Notes: generated from the sequence alone by a model not told the origin. Positions 47,283-62,503 are shown, counted from the first letter of the stretch. The stretch is 64,000 nt of DNA from Lamellibrachia columna (GCA_963662155.1 OY759263.1:35043679-35107678), one strand, 5' to 3'. Made by a program: numbers and translations.

Positions 47283-49585
47283 TACGACAAAAGAAACTGC
47301 ATAGTATTATATTACACAATAATTACATTGGTGTGTGGCGACATCTAGTGACAAATGTCATATATCCGGCGATTTCCAAACAAAGACAGAGCAAGACGTC
47401 GTTTGAGGTCACCATCACAATGTCTTCGCAAGGTCGAATCGTGACTAGCTTGACATGACTTCACCAGGCCGAACCACTGTATATTTAACTGCTTTGGTAA
47501 CTATTGTAACTGTTGCCAAGAATCGGCCTTTCGCGACAATACACACTCCAGAGTATAGACGCTGACAAGCAATACTGATTTTCTACAGATAGCGTTAATC
47601 TTCCGATGCATTGTTCAACACTCACGGCACTGTTATTGTGCAGAATATTCATTGCTACTAACATTATCATTCTATTAATCCGTCGCGGAAATTATTGGCT
47701 GCAGTCCTTTCGCGACAATGCACACTCCGAAGTATAGACGCAGACAAGCAATACAGATTTTCTACAGATAACGTTAATCTTCCGATGCAATGTTCAACAC
47801 TCACGACACTGTTATTGTACAACATATTTCATTGCTACTATCATTATCATTCTACTAATCCTACGCCACGGTAATTAATGGCTGCAGTCCTTTCGCGACA
47901 ATACACACTCCGAAGTATAGACGCAGACAAGCGATATAGATTTTCTACAGATAACGTTTATCGTCAGATGCATTGTCCAACACTCACGACGCTGTTATTA
48001 TATAGACTACTACATTGTTAATATAAATATCATTGACTTAATCCTAAACTGCGGAGGTTAATGGTTGTAGTCGTTTCTCCAATGTTTAATTTGAAGACGC
48101 GCCAACTGTTAGGTCCCTACAGTCTAATTTAAATATGACAATGGTTTCCCCCTGATGATGATGATGATGATGATAATGATGCTGATGATGCTGATGATGA
48201 TGATGTTGATGATGATGATGCGCAGACTCACGAATATTACTACAAGTATTCTGCCTGTACAATCCGTGCATCCCGCGAGTGCGATAGGAGTGCCTGTGCA
48301 GTGAGATGTTTGCGTGACTACATGAGCTACCATGGGACATACCACAATGGCGACCCGTCACCGCTACATATACTATACAACAAATAAGCCCATCGATATA
48401 ATCCCGACTGTAGATCAATTACACACCTGCATGTGTCCTAATAAACTGCAATTGAAGCATCTTATATGATGTGTTCATATAAACTAAACATACGTAACCA
48501 AATGTTCTTTCAAGCATTGCAGTCGATTAGTCTTTCCTGTGAAATGCATTGATTGAATGAATATGTTGTTCTGAACCTGTTAATATATTTATCTTCTTCT
48601 TCCCCTTAATCCCTTGCTGTGTGGAGGCCATATTACAATTGTTCTCGCTCTTGTGCCTTTTTATCCCGTTCTCCGCTGTTCACACCTGTTCACACTTTTC
48701 CACGTATCTTACTTCACGATCCATTCACCTTAATATTAGTACTAGACCCAGTTGTTCTGCACCAAATTTGTTCGTATGTAAATTGTTGCGCCTCTATACG
48801 GTACCCTGGTAAGCTAATGGGTGACTAAGCTGGCCCCCCTCTGGGCTCCCCTTTGCGAGATCCTAGATAAGCCACTGGTCCCTACACACTGTTCCCAGAG
48901 TTCAACATTATTCCCACACCCACATCACCTCGGTATTCTCAGAGTTCATATTGATGCTTTATGACAATGTTATGTCTTTCTATAGTCTACAGTGCTACAA
49001 CGAGCGCGCCACGCATTTTGATTTACTGTAAATTAAAGCGGCACGACCCACGTGGTCAACACCGTCGACAAATATAACCCTCCCCTGAAAAAAGCCTGGC
49101 TACCCCCTGTAGTCACCCCAATAACTATTCAGCGTTCCCCGATCAAAACACCAAAATGCAACTTGTGAGACCCATACACAAGGTGTCGCATTTAACTTTC
49201 AGTAACACGCCTCGACCAGCCAGTGACACATATTGTATATTACAATAGCCGCGCAGGCGGTTGATAAAAACACTGCCTTGGTCTTGGGTAGTTTGTTCGA
49301 ACAAGTCACGATTCAACTTTACCACACAGCTTGCTGGTTAGCTACATATGTGTCTGTGCACGTTTAAAGTGTTCCAGTAATTGTTGCCTAAAGCATAGGT
49401 GCCTCTTCAAAACAGTAGCATAATGTAACATGCAGCGAAGCAGTGTTATTATATTCTATTATTAGTTTGATGAAATCTGATCAACATTGTTATGTACTCC
49501 GCCAAGACAGGTAATCACTGGTTTCTACAATGCGCATGCTTTGAACTTCTACCACACGGACAGTAATTGTAAACCCGTATTTGGT
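47283..49585 (+). repeat. Inner inverted repeat, right arm, with 180-bp tandem block
   Basis: It begins with TGCATAGTATTATATTACAC, also found at the start of the outer-arm blocks. It carries three roughly 180-bp units at 47,510-48,060 and then matches 44,395-46,110 inverted. The LINE RT that adjoins this start in the outer arms is absent here, so TGCATAGTATT may mark the real boundary of the repeated element. Confidence 0.8.
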
Positions 49586-50680
49586 GTCGCTGTTAACACT
49601 AAACTTTAGAATCAATCATTTCTCGTTGCGTGCCAGACATTATATGCACAATGGTCCTTTTGAAAGCTGCGATTGGAGCATGCACTGGGATTGGTCTCTT
49701 AAAAGAAGCCAAATCTATTTGAACATATCCATAAAATAACCAGGAGGGGTTTGGTAATGTGTGTGGACACACTTCCTACGTGAAAATATTGTTTCACTCA
49801 TTTTGTTTGAAAGGTCTCTACGACATGAACTGCTTTATTTACAAATGATGTACGCAACTTCACCAGATCTATATTGGCTAAATAGCTCTTGAAAATCTGA
49901 TGGGGCACACTATGTGTTCCACGAAAGGATGATAGCAATTGTCCTGTTGTATCATCAAACCGAAAGCAAGAAGTTGCCCGCAATTTCCCCCAGTGTTCTA
50001 CACTTTGTTCAAGGTGCACCAGTAAGTGACAGTTGAATGACATATGTTGCATTCCATACAATGTCACAACAAACATGAACTTGTTTGATGCACAAAATGT
50101 ATTGGCATATTTCACAAATAAAATAAAACATAATACTGAAGCAAAATATATTCTAAGTTCAACAACGTATATTTTTTTAGTGCACATGGAAATACTTCTA
50201 ACGTAAACCAATTGAACACAAACTGTGACAACGTTGCATGATTATTGCAGATAATAAACAATTAATTTAAGTTGTGAAGCTGATAAGTGTATTTTCAAAA
50301 ATGCTCAGCCTGTTGGTGTTGTGATATTACTATTCGAATATAAAGCGATACGCGAGGTTGTTTTACAGCTTTCTGATGAGTCACATACACCAGCCGAATT
50401 CAAAGGCTGTTCAAAACCTGCAGTTACGTTTTAACCATTCGGTAACGTTGGCTCAAACTGACTGGGATGAGACAGCAACTGATTTAAAATAGACAACCAT
50501 TATAATGTTCGTTTGGATTCCTGCAAAAAGTGTCAAACTATTTTCTTTAAAATGTCACCTGCATATTGAACATTATAATTAAGACACATGCTGTGTGAAA
50601 TTCACCAAAATTACGTATTGTGTAGGGATGCAGTATTATTTGAAAACCGTAGCAAAGAACATCTATTGACAAACTCCTCT
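49586..50680. other. Intergenic, no supported gene
   Basis: A 137-codon minus frame at 49,798-50,211 has no recognisable motif. No repeats were seen. Confidence 0.5.
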
Positions 50681-50684
50681 CGAT

Positions 50685-51495
50685 TGACAGTCCGGAGCTC
50701 TGACCACCGAACCACCGCGCCCCACCGGCGTGGATGTCCCTAACTGGACAGTCCGGCGCTCTAACCACCGAACCACCGCGCCCCACCGGCGTGGATGACC
50801 CTAACTGGACAGTCCGGCGCTCTAACCACCGAACCACTGCGCCCACCTGCGTGGATGACCCTAACTGGACAGTCCGGCGCTCTAACCACCGAACCACTGC
50901 GCCCACCTGCGTGGATGACCCTAACTGGACAGTCCGGCGCTCTAACCACCGAACCACTGCGCCCACCTGCGTAGATGTCTCCTAACTGGACAGTCCGGCG
51001 CTCTAACCACCGAACCACTGCGCCCACCGGCGTGGATGACCCTAACTGGACAGTCCGGCGCTCTAACCACCGAACCACTGCGCCCACCTGCGTGGATGTC
51101 CCTAACTCGACAGTCCGGCGCTCTAACCACCGAACCACCGCGCCCCACCTGCGTGGATGTCCCTAACTGGACAGTCCGGCGCTCTAACCACCGAACCACC
51201 GCGCCCCACCTGCGTGGATGTCCCTAACTGGACAGTCCGGCGCTCTAACCACCGAACCACTGCGCCCACCTGCGTGGATGTCCCTAACTCGACAGTCCGG
51301 CGCTCTAACCACCGAACCACCGCGCCCCACCTGCGTGGATGTCCCTAACTGGACAGTCCGGCGCTCTAACCACCGAACCACTGCGCCCACCTGCGTGGAT
51401 GTCCCTAACTCGACAGTCCGGCGCTCTAACCACCGAACCACTGCGCCCACCTGCGTGGATGTCCCTAACTCGACAGTCCGACGCTCTAACCAACC
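50685..51495 (-). repeat. 60-bp minisatellite derived from a tRNA-SINE head, about 13 copies
   Basis: On the minus strand each unit contains TGGTTCGGTGGTTAGAGCGC then CCGGACTGTCCAGTTAGG. This is close to the head of the SINE at 27,609, and the first unit (50,679-50,725) even shares the ATCGAGAG that follows in that SINE. Each unit keeps an A-box-like TGGTTCGGTGG but no B box. The open frames are by-products; 60-bp units keep frame and 61-bp units shift it. Confidence 0.85.
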
Positions 51496-51748
51496 ACGCC
51501 CACCATGTTGTTGTTGCGATAGCAACAACGTTCCCGGAGTATGTGACTGGTCGGTGAGTTACCTCTGCAGATCGGCCTTCAGTCTACAACGTTACGGGCG
51601 CCTGGATAAAGCAACCAACGTAGTCCAATTGGAATGCTATTGGTGCTCTGACCCATACCCAACGAAGCGTAACATAGAGTCAAAGTATAAAAAGACTGAT
51701 ACGCGTGACTAGGGTACACTTTAGGATTGTGCTTGACTGTGGCATAAC

Positions 51749-51755
51749 TATATAT
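51749..51755 (+). promoter_or_regulatory. Candidate TATA box
   Basis: TATATAT lies 41-47 bases before the ATG at 51,796. With the usual spacing, transcription would start near 51,780, leaving a very short leader. Confidence 0.4.
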
Positions 51756-51795
51756 TGTGAGATATATTTAAAGCAACCACCGCCGTGCTAGAACG

Positions 51796-52093
51796 ATGAC
51801 CTGTCGGTTGTTGCTTGGTTTGTGGCTAGTGCTACTCCTTGTAGGTCAAACAAGAGGAGGATCGCACCTGTCGCATCACGACGTCACCAACTGTGGTATG
51901 GTCCAATGGCCGTGGGCCCAATGGACGTGGGCCGAATGGTACACCTGGAAAGGCGATTGTGGCAACGCTGGCACGCAGCGGCGAACGCGAACGATGGGGA
52001 TGCGCACCAACGATTCTGATCGTATCGGTCCCTCCATCGAAACCGAGGCGGGCAACGTGTGGTCTCACAATATGGACATCGGCACCTGGTCAG
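51796..52093 (+). CDS. Exon 1 of a small secreted Trp-rich protein
   Basis: ATG in good context (A at -3). It encodes a clear signal peptide (M-T-C-R-L-L-L-G-L-W-L-V-L-L-L-V-G) and then W-P-W-A-Q-W-T-W-A-E-W-Y-T-W-K-G-D-C-G-N-A-G-T-Q-R-R-T-R. The W-rich start and G-T-Q-R-R-T-R resemble a diverged TSP1 module. The donor CAG|GTAGGA leaves phase 1. I do not recognise the full protein. Confidence 0.7.
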
Positions 52094-52645
52094 GTAGGAG
52101 AACTATTTCCTTCTGTAGGCAAATCTGGTCATTGTGATGTTGTTACCTAATATTGTACGGTATGCGGCTACTGGCTATGATCAAGCGGCATATATGCAAG
52201 GTCCGATGATGCGCTGTTCTTAATTTATTAACCAGCGTGTAACCACTGTGTATGAACTTGTAATATTATAATGTATAATGTATAAATATAAAACCATACT
52301 TTTTACACTCTATCTAAACCGGTAGAATAATATCATATGACTTTCCCTTGATGTTTTTTATGTTTGAATTCTAATGGAATATTTTGCTAGGTATGTAATA
52401 GTGTGAACAAACATTGGAAAAATGTTTTTCATATTTGACCTGAATCCGTAATTTACGAAAATAAACCCGCCTTTAGGCCATCTTACGGTTAATGTATGTC
52501 TTCTCTTGTGCACTCGTGCGACGCCCATTCGCAGGAAATTGTGTTTGGAAAATTCTTGGTTTCACCGATTCCTTTCATATTTGTGTTTCAATAGTATTCA
52601 CTTACTATTTAGTCTAATGCATCGATGCCAATGTTCGCTTTACAG

Positions 52646-52796
52646 AACCGATGACCATCGACATCGACAAGAAATAGGCGCGAAATACATCGAGATCCTG
52701 AAGGCGTCGGACAGGCGCGAGATGTGCACGTCCTGGGCAGACTCGTGTGTGCCGGAGAAGACCAAAGTCGTGTGTCGCACCATCACATCAGTCTAA
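52646..52796 (+). CDS. Exon 2 of the small secreted protein, frame uncertain
   Basis: Acceptor CGCTTTACAG. Continued from exon 1 in phase 1 it reads E-P-M-T-I-D-I-D-K-K and stops at 52,675. Another frame stays open to TAA 52,794-52,796 and looks protein-like with four cysteines (E-M-C-T-S-W-A-D-S-C-V-P and V-V-C). One base change near 52,670 would link the two. Either the short reading is real, an unseen exon changes the phase, or there is a frameshift. A poly(A) signal AATAAA lies at 53,073-53,078. Confidence 0.5.
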
Positions 52797-53145
52797 TTGT
52801 CACAGTCAAGGCGAAGTACTTGTGTTAGCAGAGTCTGTGCGCGTTTTATTGTGAAAGGACAACAACATTTCAATTGATGCAAATTCACGTTTAGCGCAAG
52901 AGACGGGAGGTCGCCTCTTTTATTTGTGTGTATTCTACGCTTCGCGCACTTGTTGTAATACTTTATAATATGCCCAAAACAAAACATTCCTTTTAAATAT
53001 AGATTCTAACTTTGAAAAAGATTAAGCGCGATCCTTTATGAATTGCAGTCTCGGTAATGTCTGTATAAAAATAATAAATAATGACATGTCAATGTCCATG
53101 TTTATGTACGTTTAATCAATTTTACGCACTAATTGACATAATAGA
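52797..53145. other. Probable 3' UTR and spacer
   Basis: AT-rich, with AATAAA at 53,073. Nothing else was recognised. Confidence 0.5.
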
Positions 53146-54503
<1,358 letters not shown>

Positions 54504-54527
54504 GCATGCATGATTTGCCAAATTAAA

Positions 54528-55335
54528 TTAACCGAAATTGTCCATAATGTGTCCAGTGACACTGAGGTACGACTCAATTCCCCGGTGACATATCATGTGC
54601 TCGAGTCCAAGTTGGTCCAAACGAGCGTCAATGTTGATATACTTCTTCCTGCGCTTGGGAGCAGGTTGGTCTGATTTTAGTTGTATGATGAAGACAAGTG
54701 ATGAGGCCTCTTTGTTGAAAAATTCGACCACCTGAAAGACATTAGGGTGTGTCTTGCCTGCCTTCCCCATTAGCCGCGTATGGTACCCATTGACGTGATT
54801 ATTGGTGCGACTGCCGTCATATTTAAAGAAATTCCACATTTCGATGGGATACTCTCCGTTCATCCACGTTCTGTTGAAGTAGTCATTGAAGTCTAGAACA
54901 CAGGATACATTTGGTGATATACTCTTCACAAATTCAAATGCATCTTTCACATGTGGCACCAGGACGAATAGCATTGCAAGTAACACACGGAACCAATTCC
55001 TGTTGTCAGCATTCTCTCTGTAGCTGATGGACAGCCCCATGTAGGTAGGTAGGCATTCATAAGACCTTTTTCTCAACATCCTGCATGATGCGTTGAGGAC
55101 TGATGGTGAATCCGAGTGATACAGTCTATTCCTTCACGAGGCTGAGGAAACGAATGTAAGTGTTCTCCCTCTTTGTTGGACAGGAGACCAAACACAAGTG
55201 GCAGCATCACTCCATGGATGAATGCATGCAGTGTGACGATTTGATCAGAGCAGATGCTGTCTCAGCTGGTGATGCCGTTGCGATAGAACTTTGTTGAAGC
55301 AGTTTCACCTTTTCCTGGTCGTAATTCGCTTACGT
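54528..55335 (-). mobile_element. MULE-type transposase remnant (C-terminal)
   Basis: A 183-codon minus frame has M-W-N-F-F-K-Y-D-G-S-R-T-N-N-H-V-N-G-Y-H, the R-T-N-N-x-x-E/N-G-W/Y-H signature near the C-terminus of Mutator-like transposases in animals. Upstream on the minus strand, past a stop, are L-H-A-F-I-H-G and P-L-V-F-G-L-L-S-N-K, the segment usual after the first catalytic Asp. Stops show decay. No terminal inverted repeats were recognised. Confidence 0.7.
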
Positions 55336-56045
55336 TGATGTCGTTTCATCCCCGGCTCACTTCCGCATGTTTCCTTTCAACTGTCTCACTTGTACATCAC
55401 CAGGTTTGGGTTGGTGATTGTGGCTATATTCAGCTTTGACCACAGTTCCATCATCGCTGATCATCAGCAATGCTTTACACTCCACATTTTCCGTCTTACT
55501 ACATGCCAATTTAGATTTGTGCTAGGTATAACTATACAACATGGCAACAGAGTGTCCCGTAGCACCTTCGATGAACTCAACGCTAGCAGCCATGTTTCGC
55601 TAGAGACACGAGGGCTACTTGGTTTGGGGCTAGAGACACGGGGGCTACTGGGACGATACCTTCTGCGTAGTAGTAGTAGCACTGTTCGTAGCAAAATTAA
55701 TCTTTAGTTATATAGAGCAATCATTATTATTAATTTATTAAACATGTCAATATACATTTTATTTGTGAAAGTAAAATTATGTTTAATGCTTACGCAAGCC
55801 AGTAAGGCCTTTGCTAACAATGGGCGAAAATCAGTGAAGTTATCGATCCATAGTGCATTGTGTTAGTGTATGGAGATTATCAATACAATGCTGAATTCGC
55901 AAATGTTAATATTCAATAGTTTTGATGGTGCAACGGAGATATTTGCATCATGGTTTCAGATGGCGTTCAAGCGTTGTGTGTTCGAAGTGATATTTCATAT
56001 CAACTGCCTATGCCCTATGCCAATATTTCACAAACTTCGTTCGTT

Positions 56046-56281
<236 letters not shown>

Positions 56282-56711
56282 GTGGTTGTGTCGATTTTCC
56301 AAAGAATGGTTTGTATGCAAATATGATCGCGATCAATATCATGTAAAATGCCTACGATGATAATTTTTTACATTTAGAGGCGCATCAAAACAAAATCATT
56401 AAACATAATCACGAACAGGGACGCGCAAAAGTCATTGTCAGAACGAGACACCACCGAAGATTTATTGTGGAAATTAAATTTGGAATAAATATTTCTTGAG
56501 TTTTTTTTTGGAAGAAAGCTATAGTTTCAGATATTTCCAAAATGAAGGGGGGTTCATTCCTGACGCAGCGACAGAGAAAGCACGTTTGCCAAAGTTAAGT
56601 TTTGTTTTAGGCACAATTAGTTGTGAAATTGATGATGTGAGCGGCCTAGGGATATTTGAAAGAATAAACGAATGCTATGTTTGTACCTAAGAGCTATTTC
56701 CTCTTTGGCAG

Positions 56712-56867
56712 TGACGTGTAGCCCGGGCACATACGGGAAGACACACGGCTGTGAGAAGTGTCCAGTCGGCTTCTACCACGATCTGAAGGCACAAGTCTCG
56801 TCTAAGGCATGTCCACCCGGCTATATGTCAGTAGACGTTGGAATGGAACATGCTACTAAATGCAACG
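56712..56867 (+). CDS. Isolated, splice-competent GCC2/GCC3 exon
   Basis: Acceptor CCTCTTTGGCAG, donor GTGAGT, 52 codons, phase 1-1. It contains C-S-P-G-T-Y-G...C-E-K-C-P-V-G-F-Y-H-D...C-P-P-G-Y...K-C-N-G. Length and ends match the third GCC2/GCC3 exon of the receptor gene (9766-9921). All expected cysteines except one in the middle (S-S-K-A-C in place of C-x-x-C) are present. Either an exon of a nearby unseen gene or a displaced exon carried in the repeat; exon 1 at 51,796 ends in a compatible phase. Confidence 0.7.
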
Positions 56868-58789
56868 GTGAGTTGGGCAGCTCGCGGAAAATTTTAACGA
56901 TGTTTAATTTTAATGAGTTTACTATTTCTGTGAAAAGGGTTTGTTTAAGATGATGAAGCACTTAATGGTGTCTCACGCTGACAATATGGAAGCCAACGCA
57001 GGTAATGCATAATATATGTGAGTATAGCCTTTAGTTCAATTAGTTTGATAAGTATCTGCCACGTAGCGAGAGGTGACTTATTCTAAAGATATTATTGTTA
57101 AGAGCGACAACAAATACGGGTTTACAATTAATGTCCGTGTGATAGAAATTCGGAACACACGCTTTGTAGAAACTAGTGATTACACGACTGTCTCTCTTGG
57201 CGAAGTAAATAACACTGTGTATCGAATCTCATCAACATTATAGTAGGTCATAATAACACCGATTCGCTGCATGTTACATTGTACTACTGTTCAGAAAAGG
57301 CACGTATAATTTAGGCAACAATTACTGGTACACTTTAAACGTGGACAGACCAATATGCAAGCCGTGTGGTAATGTTGAATCGTGACTTGTTCAAACAATT
57401 TTTCCAAGACAAATGCAATTTTTTTATCAACCCTCTTCGCGACTTTTGTAATATACAATATATGTCACTGGCGGGTCGAGTCGTGTTACTGAAAGTTAGA
57501 TGAGACAACTTGTAAATGGGTCTCAAAAGTGGAATTTTGGTGTTTTGTTCAGGGAAAGCTGAATAGTTATTGGGGTGACTACAGGGGGTAGCCAGGTTTT
57601 TTTTTCAGGGGAGGGTTATATTTGTCGACGGTGTTGACCACGTAGGTCGTGCCGCTTTAATTTATTGCAAATCAAAATGCGTGGCGCGCTCGTTGTAGCA
57701 CTGCAGACTACAGAAAGACAAAACATTGTCATAAAGCATTGCCTCAGTATGAACTCTGAGAATACCGAGGTGATGTGGGTGTGGGAATAAGATGTGGAAC
57801 TACAGATGTGTATAAATTGAAGGTTATTAAGCAAGTTGACAGTTTCGTGAACTCGGGGACAGTTTGTAGGGACCAGTGGCGTATCTAGGATCTCGCAAAG
57901 GGGAGCCCAGAGGGGGCAAGCTTAGTCACCCATTTGTTTACCAGGGTACCGTGTAGAGGCGCAACAGATTACATACGAAAAAAGTTGACAGGTGGTGCAG
58001 AACAACTGGGTCTAGTGCTAATATTAAGGTGAATGGTTCTTGAAGAAAGATCCCTGGAAAAGGCAGGTGTGGGCAGCGAAGAACGGCAGAAAATGGCAGA
58101 AGAGCGAGAACAATAATTTGGCCCTAACAGTTGGCGTGTCTTTAAATGAAACACTGGACAAACAACTACAACCATTATAGTTACCGCGGCGTAGGATTAG
58201 TAGAACGAATGTTGATGATGTTAACAATGAAATGTTGTGTATAATAACAGTGTTGTGTGTGTTGAACAATGCATCGGAAGATTAAAGTTATCTGTAGAAA
58301 ATCTATATATATTTGACTGCGTCTATATTTCGGAGTGTGTATTGTCGCAAAAGGACTACAGGTATTAATTTCCGCGACGAGTTAGTACAATGATAATGAT
58401 AGTAGCAATGAAATATTATATACAGTAACAACACCGTGAGTGCTGGACAATGCATCGTAAGATTAATGCTATCTGCAGAAAATCTATATCGCTTGTCTGC
58501 GTCTATACTTCGGGGTATGTATTGTCGTGAAAGGCCGATTCTTTCCAACAGTTACACTATTTATCAAAGCAGTTAAATAAACAGTGGTTCGGCCGGTCAA
58601 ACTAATCACGATTCGTCCTTGCGAGGACGTTGTGGAGGTGACCTCAAATGACCTCTTGCTCTGTCTTTGTTTGGAAATCGCCGGATGCCTGACATTTGCC
58701 ACTAGATGTCACCACATATCAATGTAATTATTGTGTAATATAATACTATGCAGTATCTTTAGTGCCACTGATCACTGCTACGATAAACG

Positions 58790-59440
58790 CGTCTCTCACC
58801 ACCGTTGACTTCAAGCGTGCAATCGTTAAACCAGTTTTGAAAAATTAAGCTACGCTGAATAGAGACATTTTACACAACTACCGTCCTGTGTCGAGCTTGC
58901 CATTTATGTCGAAACTGGTTGAAAGAGTGGTTGCAAGACAAATAAGCACACACGTTATTGCAAATGCTTTGCGCGACCCTTTTAAATCTGCGTACTATCG
59001 ATGCCACTCTACAGAAACAGCGCTACTCCGTGTAAAAATGACATCGCCGCGGCACTGGACAGAAAATGTACAGCAATCTTCGTGATGCTTGATTTGTCGT
59101 GCGCATTTGACACAATCGATCATGAGTTGTTGATGACTCAACTTGAGCACTCATTTTGCATCACCGACAAGGCCCTTGCGTGGCTGAAATCTTACATCAG
59201 CGAACGGTTTCAAAAAGTGGCAGTGGCAAGCGCCGAGTCGGTTGATTCAATCTTGATGTGTGGCGTCCCTAAAGGGTCTGTGTTGGGCCCTACATTCTAC
59301 TGCATGTACACCAAACCTATCGGAGATATTGTCGCATGACACAGTATGCAGTATCATTGTTTTGTTGACGACACACAAATCTACCTGACGGTTGAACGAG
59401 ATGAACCCATTGTGGCTGCACTGACGAAGGTGTAATTGCG
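58790..59440 (+). mobile_element. LINE ORF2 reverse transcriptase, partial
   Basis: Frames hold R-P-V-S-S-L-P-F-M-S-K-L, D-L-S-C-A-F-D-T-I-D-H-E-L-L (motif A), G-V-P-K-G-S-V-L-G-P (motif B), then after a stop F-V-D-D-T-Q-I-Y (the catalytic x-D-D box). The frame shifts near 59,040 and stops at 59,337. Counterpart of 39,878-40,765. Confidence 0.82.
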
Positions 59441-59479
59441 TGTAGCGGAAGTGGCTAAACGGATCTGATCAACCGAACT

Positions 59480-59868
59480 AGCAACTTCCAGGTTGCATAG
59501 CCAAGCGTCAATGTGAACTAATATCCATTCTACTCTTTGGGTGGCGCCACTGCGGATAGCGGGAAGAGGGGGTCATCGGCCAGTCATTGACTGGTCGGAG
59601 TTGTATTTGTGCTGATGCTGCCACCTGGTGTTTACAGGATGTCAAAATCTACGTCTACACTTTCGAAAGCAGCAGCCGTGGAGGAGCCTCCGAATGCATG
59701 ACCTCCCCTGGTGTTTGCGCCTGCCAGCAACCGAATGATCACACTGGACCCGCTTGTGTTGCAGTAGATTGCAGATTTGGTGTCCACCTGGGTGGAGGCG
59801 AGCTTTAAGATGAGACTGAACGCACGAGATGAAAGCATCCAGCAGGCCATATATGTCACCCCCAGCGC

Positions 59869-59880
<12 letters not shown>
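59480..59880 (+). mobile_element. LINE 5' UTR and ORF1 start, truncated
   Basis: Matches 39,240-39,690 inverted. ORF1 starts at the ATG at 59,639 (M-S-K-S-T-S-T) and meets a stop after about 20 codons. It is cut off by a TA tract at 59,870. Confidence 0.75.

Positions 59881-59932
<52 letters not shown>
59870..59932. repeat. (TA)n microsatellite
   Basis: About 62 bp of TA at the end of the right outer arm. Confidence 0.96.
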
Positions 59933-59933
<1 letters not shown>

Positions 59934-60004
59934 CAGCAGCATAAGAAACATCCCTGTTTTTCCAACTTCGTCAACACCGGCGATAGTACTAAGCCCTATT
60001 ACAA

Positions 60005-61800
60005 GATTTAACAAGATTTAACAAATTGCCATATCGAACAACAAGTTCCAGATGGCAAGTGGACAAGGAAGCCATTGGCTTATCGAGAGTCCAACAATTT
60101 TCTCATCTATGTGTAGCCCACCCTTATCAGATATCTGTCAATTCTATTTTTAAACATATTCACACTACTAGCATTAACACAATCATTTGGCAGTTTGTTC
60201 CATTCATTTATCACCCTCTGTGAGAAAGAGTACTTTCTCATGTCCAACCTACACTGCTCCTTAACTAATGCTGCTTTGTTTCCTCTTGTTCTACTGCCTT
60301 CTTTAAGTTTGAAGAACATATTCCTATCAACATCCTCATAACCGTTCACTATTTTAAACACTTCTATTTGGTCTCCTCTTAGTCTCCTGGTCTCTAATGT
60401 TGTCAAACCACATTATAATAAGCGACTTTCGTAACTAAAGTCTCTTAATTCTGGAATCATTTTAGTTGCTCTTCTTTGTATTCTTTCTAGCTTATCTATG
60501 TCTTTTTTACGATATGGCCTCCATGCTTGAATACAATATTCCAAATGTGGTCTAACTATTGCTTTGTACAGGGGTACAATTAGATGTTTCTCCTTATACG
60601 TGATAGTTCTCCTAATTAGCCCTATAAGTTGATTTCCTTTCGAAGCAGCAATCCCACATTGCTCTGAAACTTTCATGTCAGCATTAAATGTTACTCCTAA
60701 ATCTTTTTTCTTGTGTGGTTCTACCTAGTACAGCATCCCCCATTTTATATTCCTCGTCCATATTTCCATGTCCTATGTGTATACATTTACACTTCCCAAA
60801 ATTGAATAACATTTGCCATTTTTCTGACCATTTAACTAATTTGTCTAGATCATCCTGTAAACTTTGTTTATCTGTATCATTAGTAACCTTTCTGAATACT
60901 TTTGTGTCATCTGCAAATTCGAGAACTTTGCTAGATATGTCATCCTCCAAATCATTTATATATATATTAAACACAGGGCCTAATACTGATCCCTGTGGTA
61001 CCCCATTTCCAGTTTGAAATCTCACCATCTACTATTACTCTCTGTCTTCTGTGTGTAAGCCACTTTTCTATCCAGTTGATTACATCATTGCCTATACCAT
61101 GGGCTTTTAGTTTAAGTAACAATCTTTGATGTGGCACTTTATCGAAAGCTTTCTAAAAATCTAAGTTGACAACATCCACTGGTGACCCGTCATCTACCCA
61201 CTTTGTAATTTATTCTAAAAAACATAAGAGATTGGTTAGACATGACCTTGCTTTTAGGAATCCATGTTGAGATGTATTTATTAATTTATGTTTTACGAGG
61301 AATTCCACCATGTGGTCTCTAATTAATGTTTCGAGTAATTTACATACAACTGATGTTAAACTCACTGGTCTGTAATTTTCTGGCTTCTTCCTCGATCCCT
61401 TCTTAAATAGCGGCGTAATGTTTGCTTCTTTCCATTCTGAAGGAACTATTCCTTCTTCTAGTGACAAGTTAAATAAGTTTGCAAGTGGTGTACTAATTTG
61501 ATCAACAATTTCCTTTAGCAGTTTTGGTGGTATCCCATCAACTCCAGGTGATTTATTATCTTTCATCTTCTTAATTTTCTTTGCTATCATTTCAGGAGTT
61601 ACAAATAACTGCCCTAAATGTTCTGATTTATTGCCCTCAAATTTAGTCAATGGAACTGGAAGTGAGCTGATATCTTCTGTGGTAAAAACTGAGCTGAAAT
61701 ATTCATTCAGGACATCTGCCATTTGGAACCCATCTGACATTATGTTTATTACAAGCATAACAAGGGGGGCTGCTTCAAAGGAGGCTGTCAGTACGGCCAT
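60005..61800 (-). mobile_element. CR1-like LINE ORF2, mildly decayed
   Basis: The minus strand from 61,800 gives a 196-codon frame with D-N-K-S-P-G-V-D-G-I-P and R-P-V-S-L-T-S-V-V-C-K-L-L-E. Motif A (A-F-D-K-V-P-H) follows in the next frame. Then come G-V-P-Q-G-S-V-L-G-P, E-F-A-D-D-T-K-V-F (intact catalytic A-D-D) and a thumb/C-terminus ending near 60,107. Only a few stops or shifts break it, so it is the youngest LINE here. The endonuclease is missing (5' truncated). Confidence 0.85.
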
Positions 61801-62043
61801 TTCTGTTCAATCTGTAGGGGCAAAGGCCATAGCATGTCCACCTGCAAAAATAATAGCAGGAAGTCCACTTTCCCCAAAAAAGTGAGTTGCCCCCCAAAAT
61901 CGCAAGTCCGCGACCACAGGGTCATCACTTGCCTACTCCTATGTGCCTTCAGTTCCTTCAGCTACTGCTCACAGTCTACAACCCAATCCAAGTATGACAT
62001 GGCTTCTCTAAATATTGAATTACCCCTTAATAAATAGATGTTA

Positions 62044-62503
<460 letters not shown>

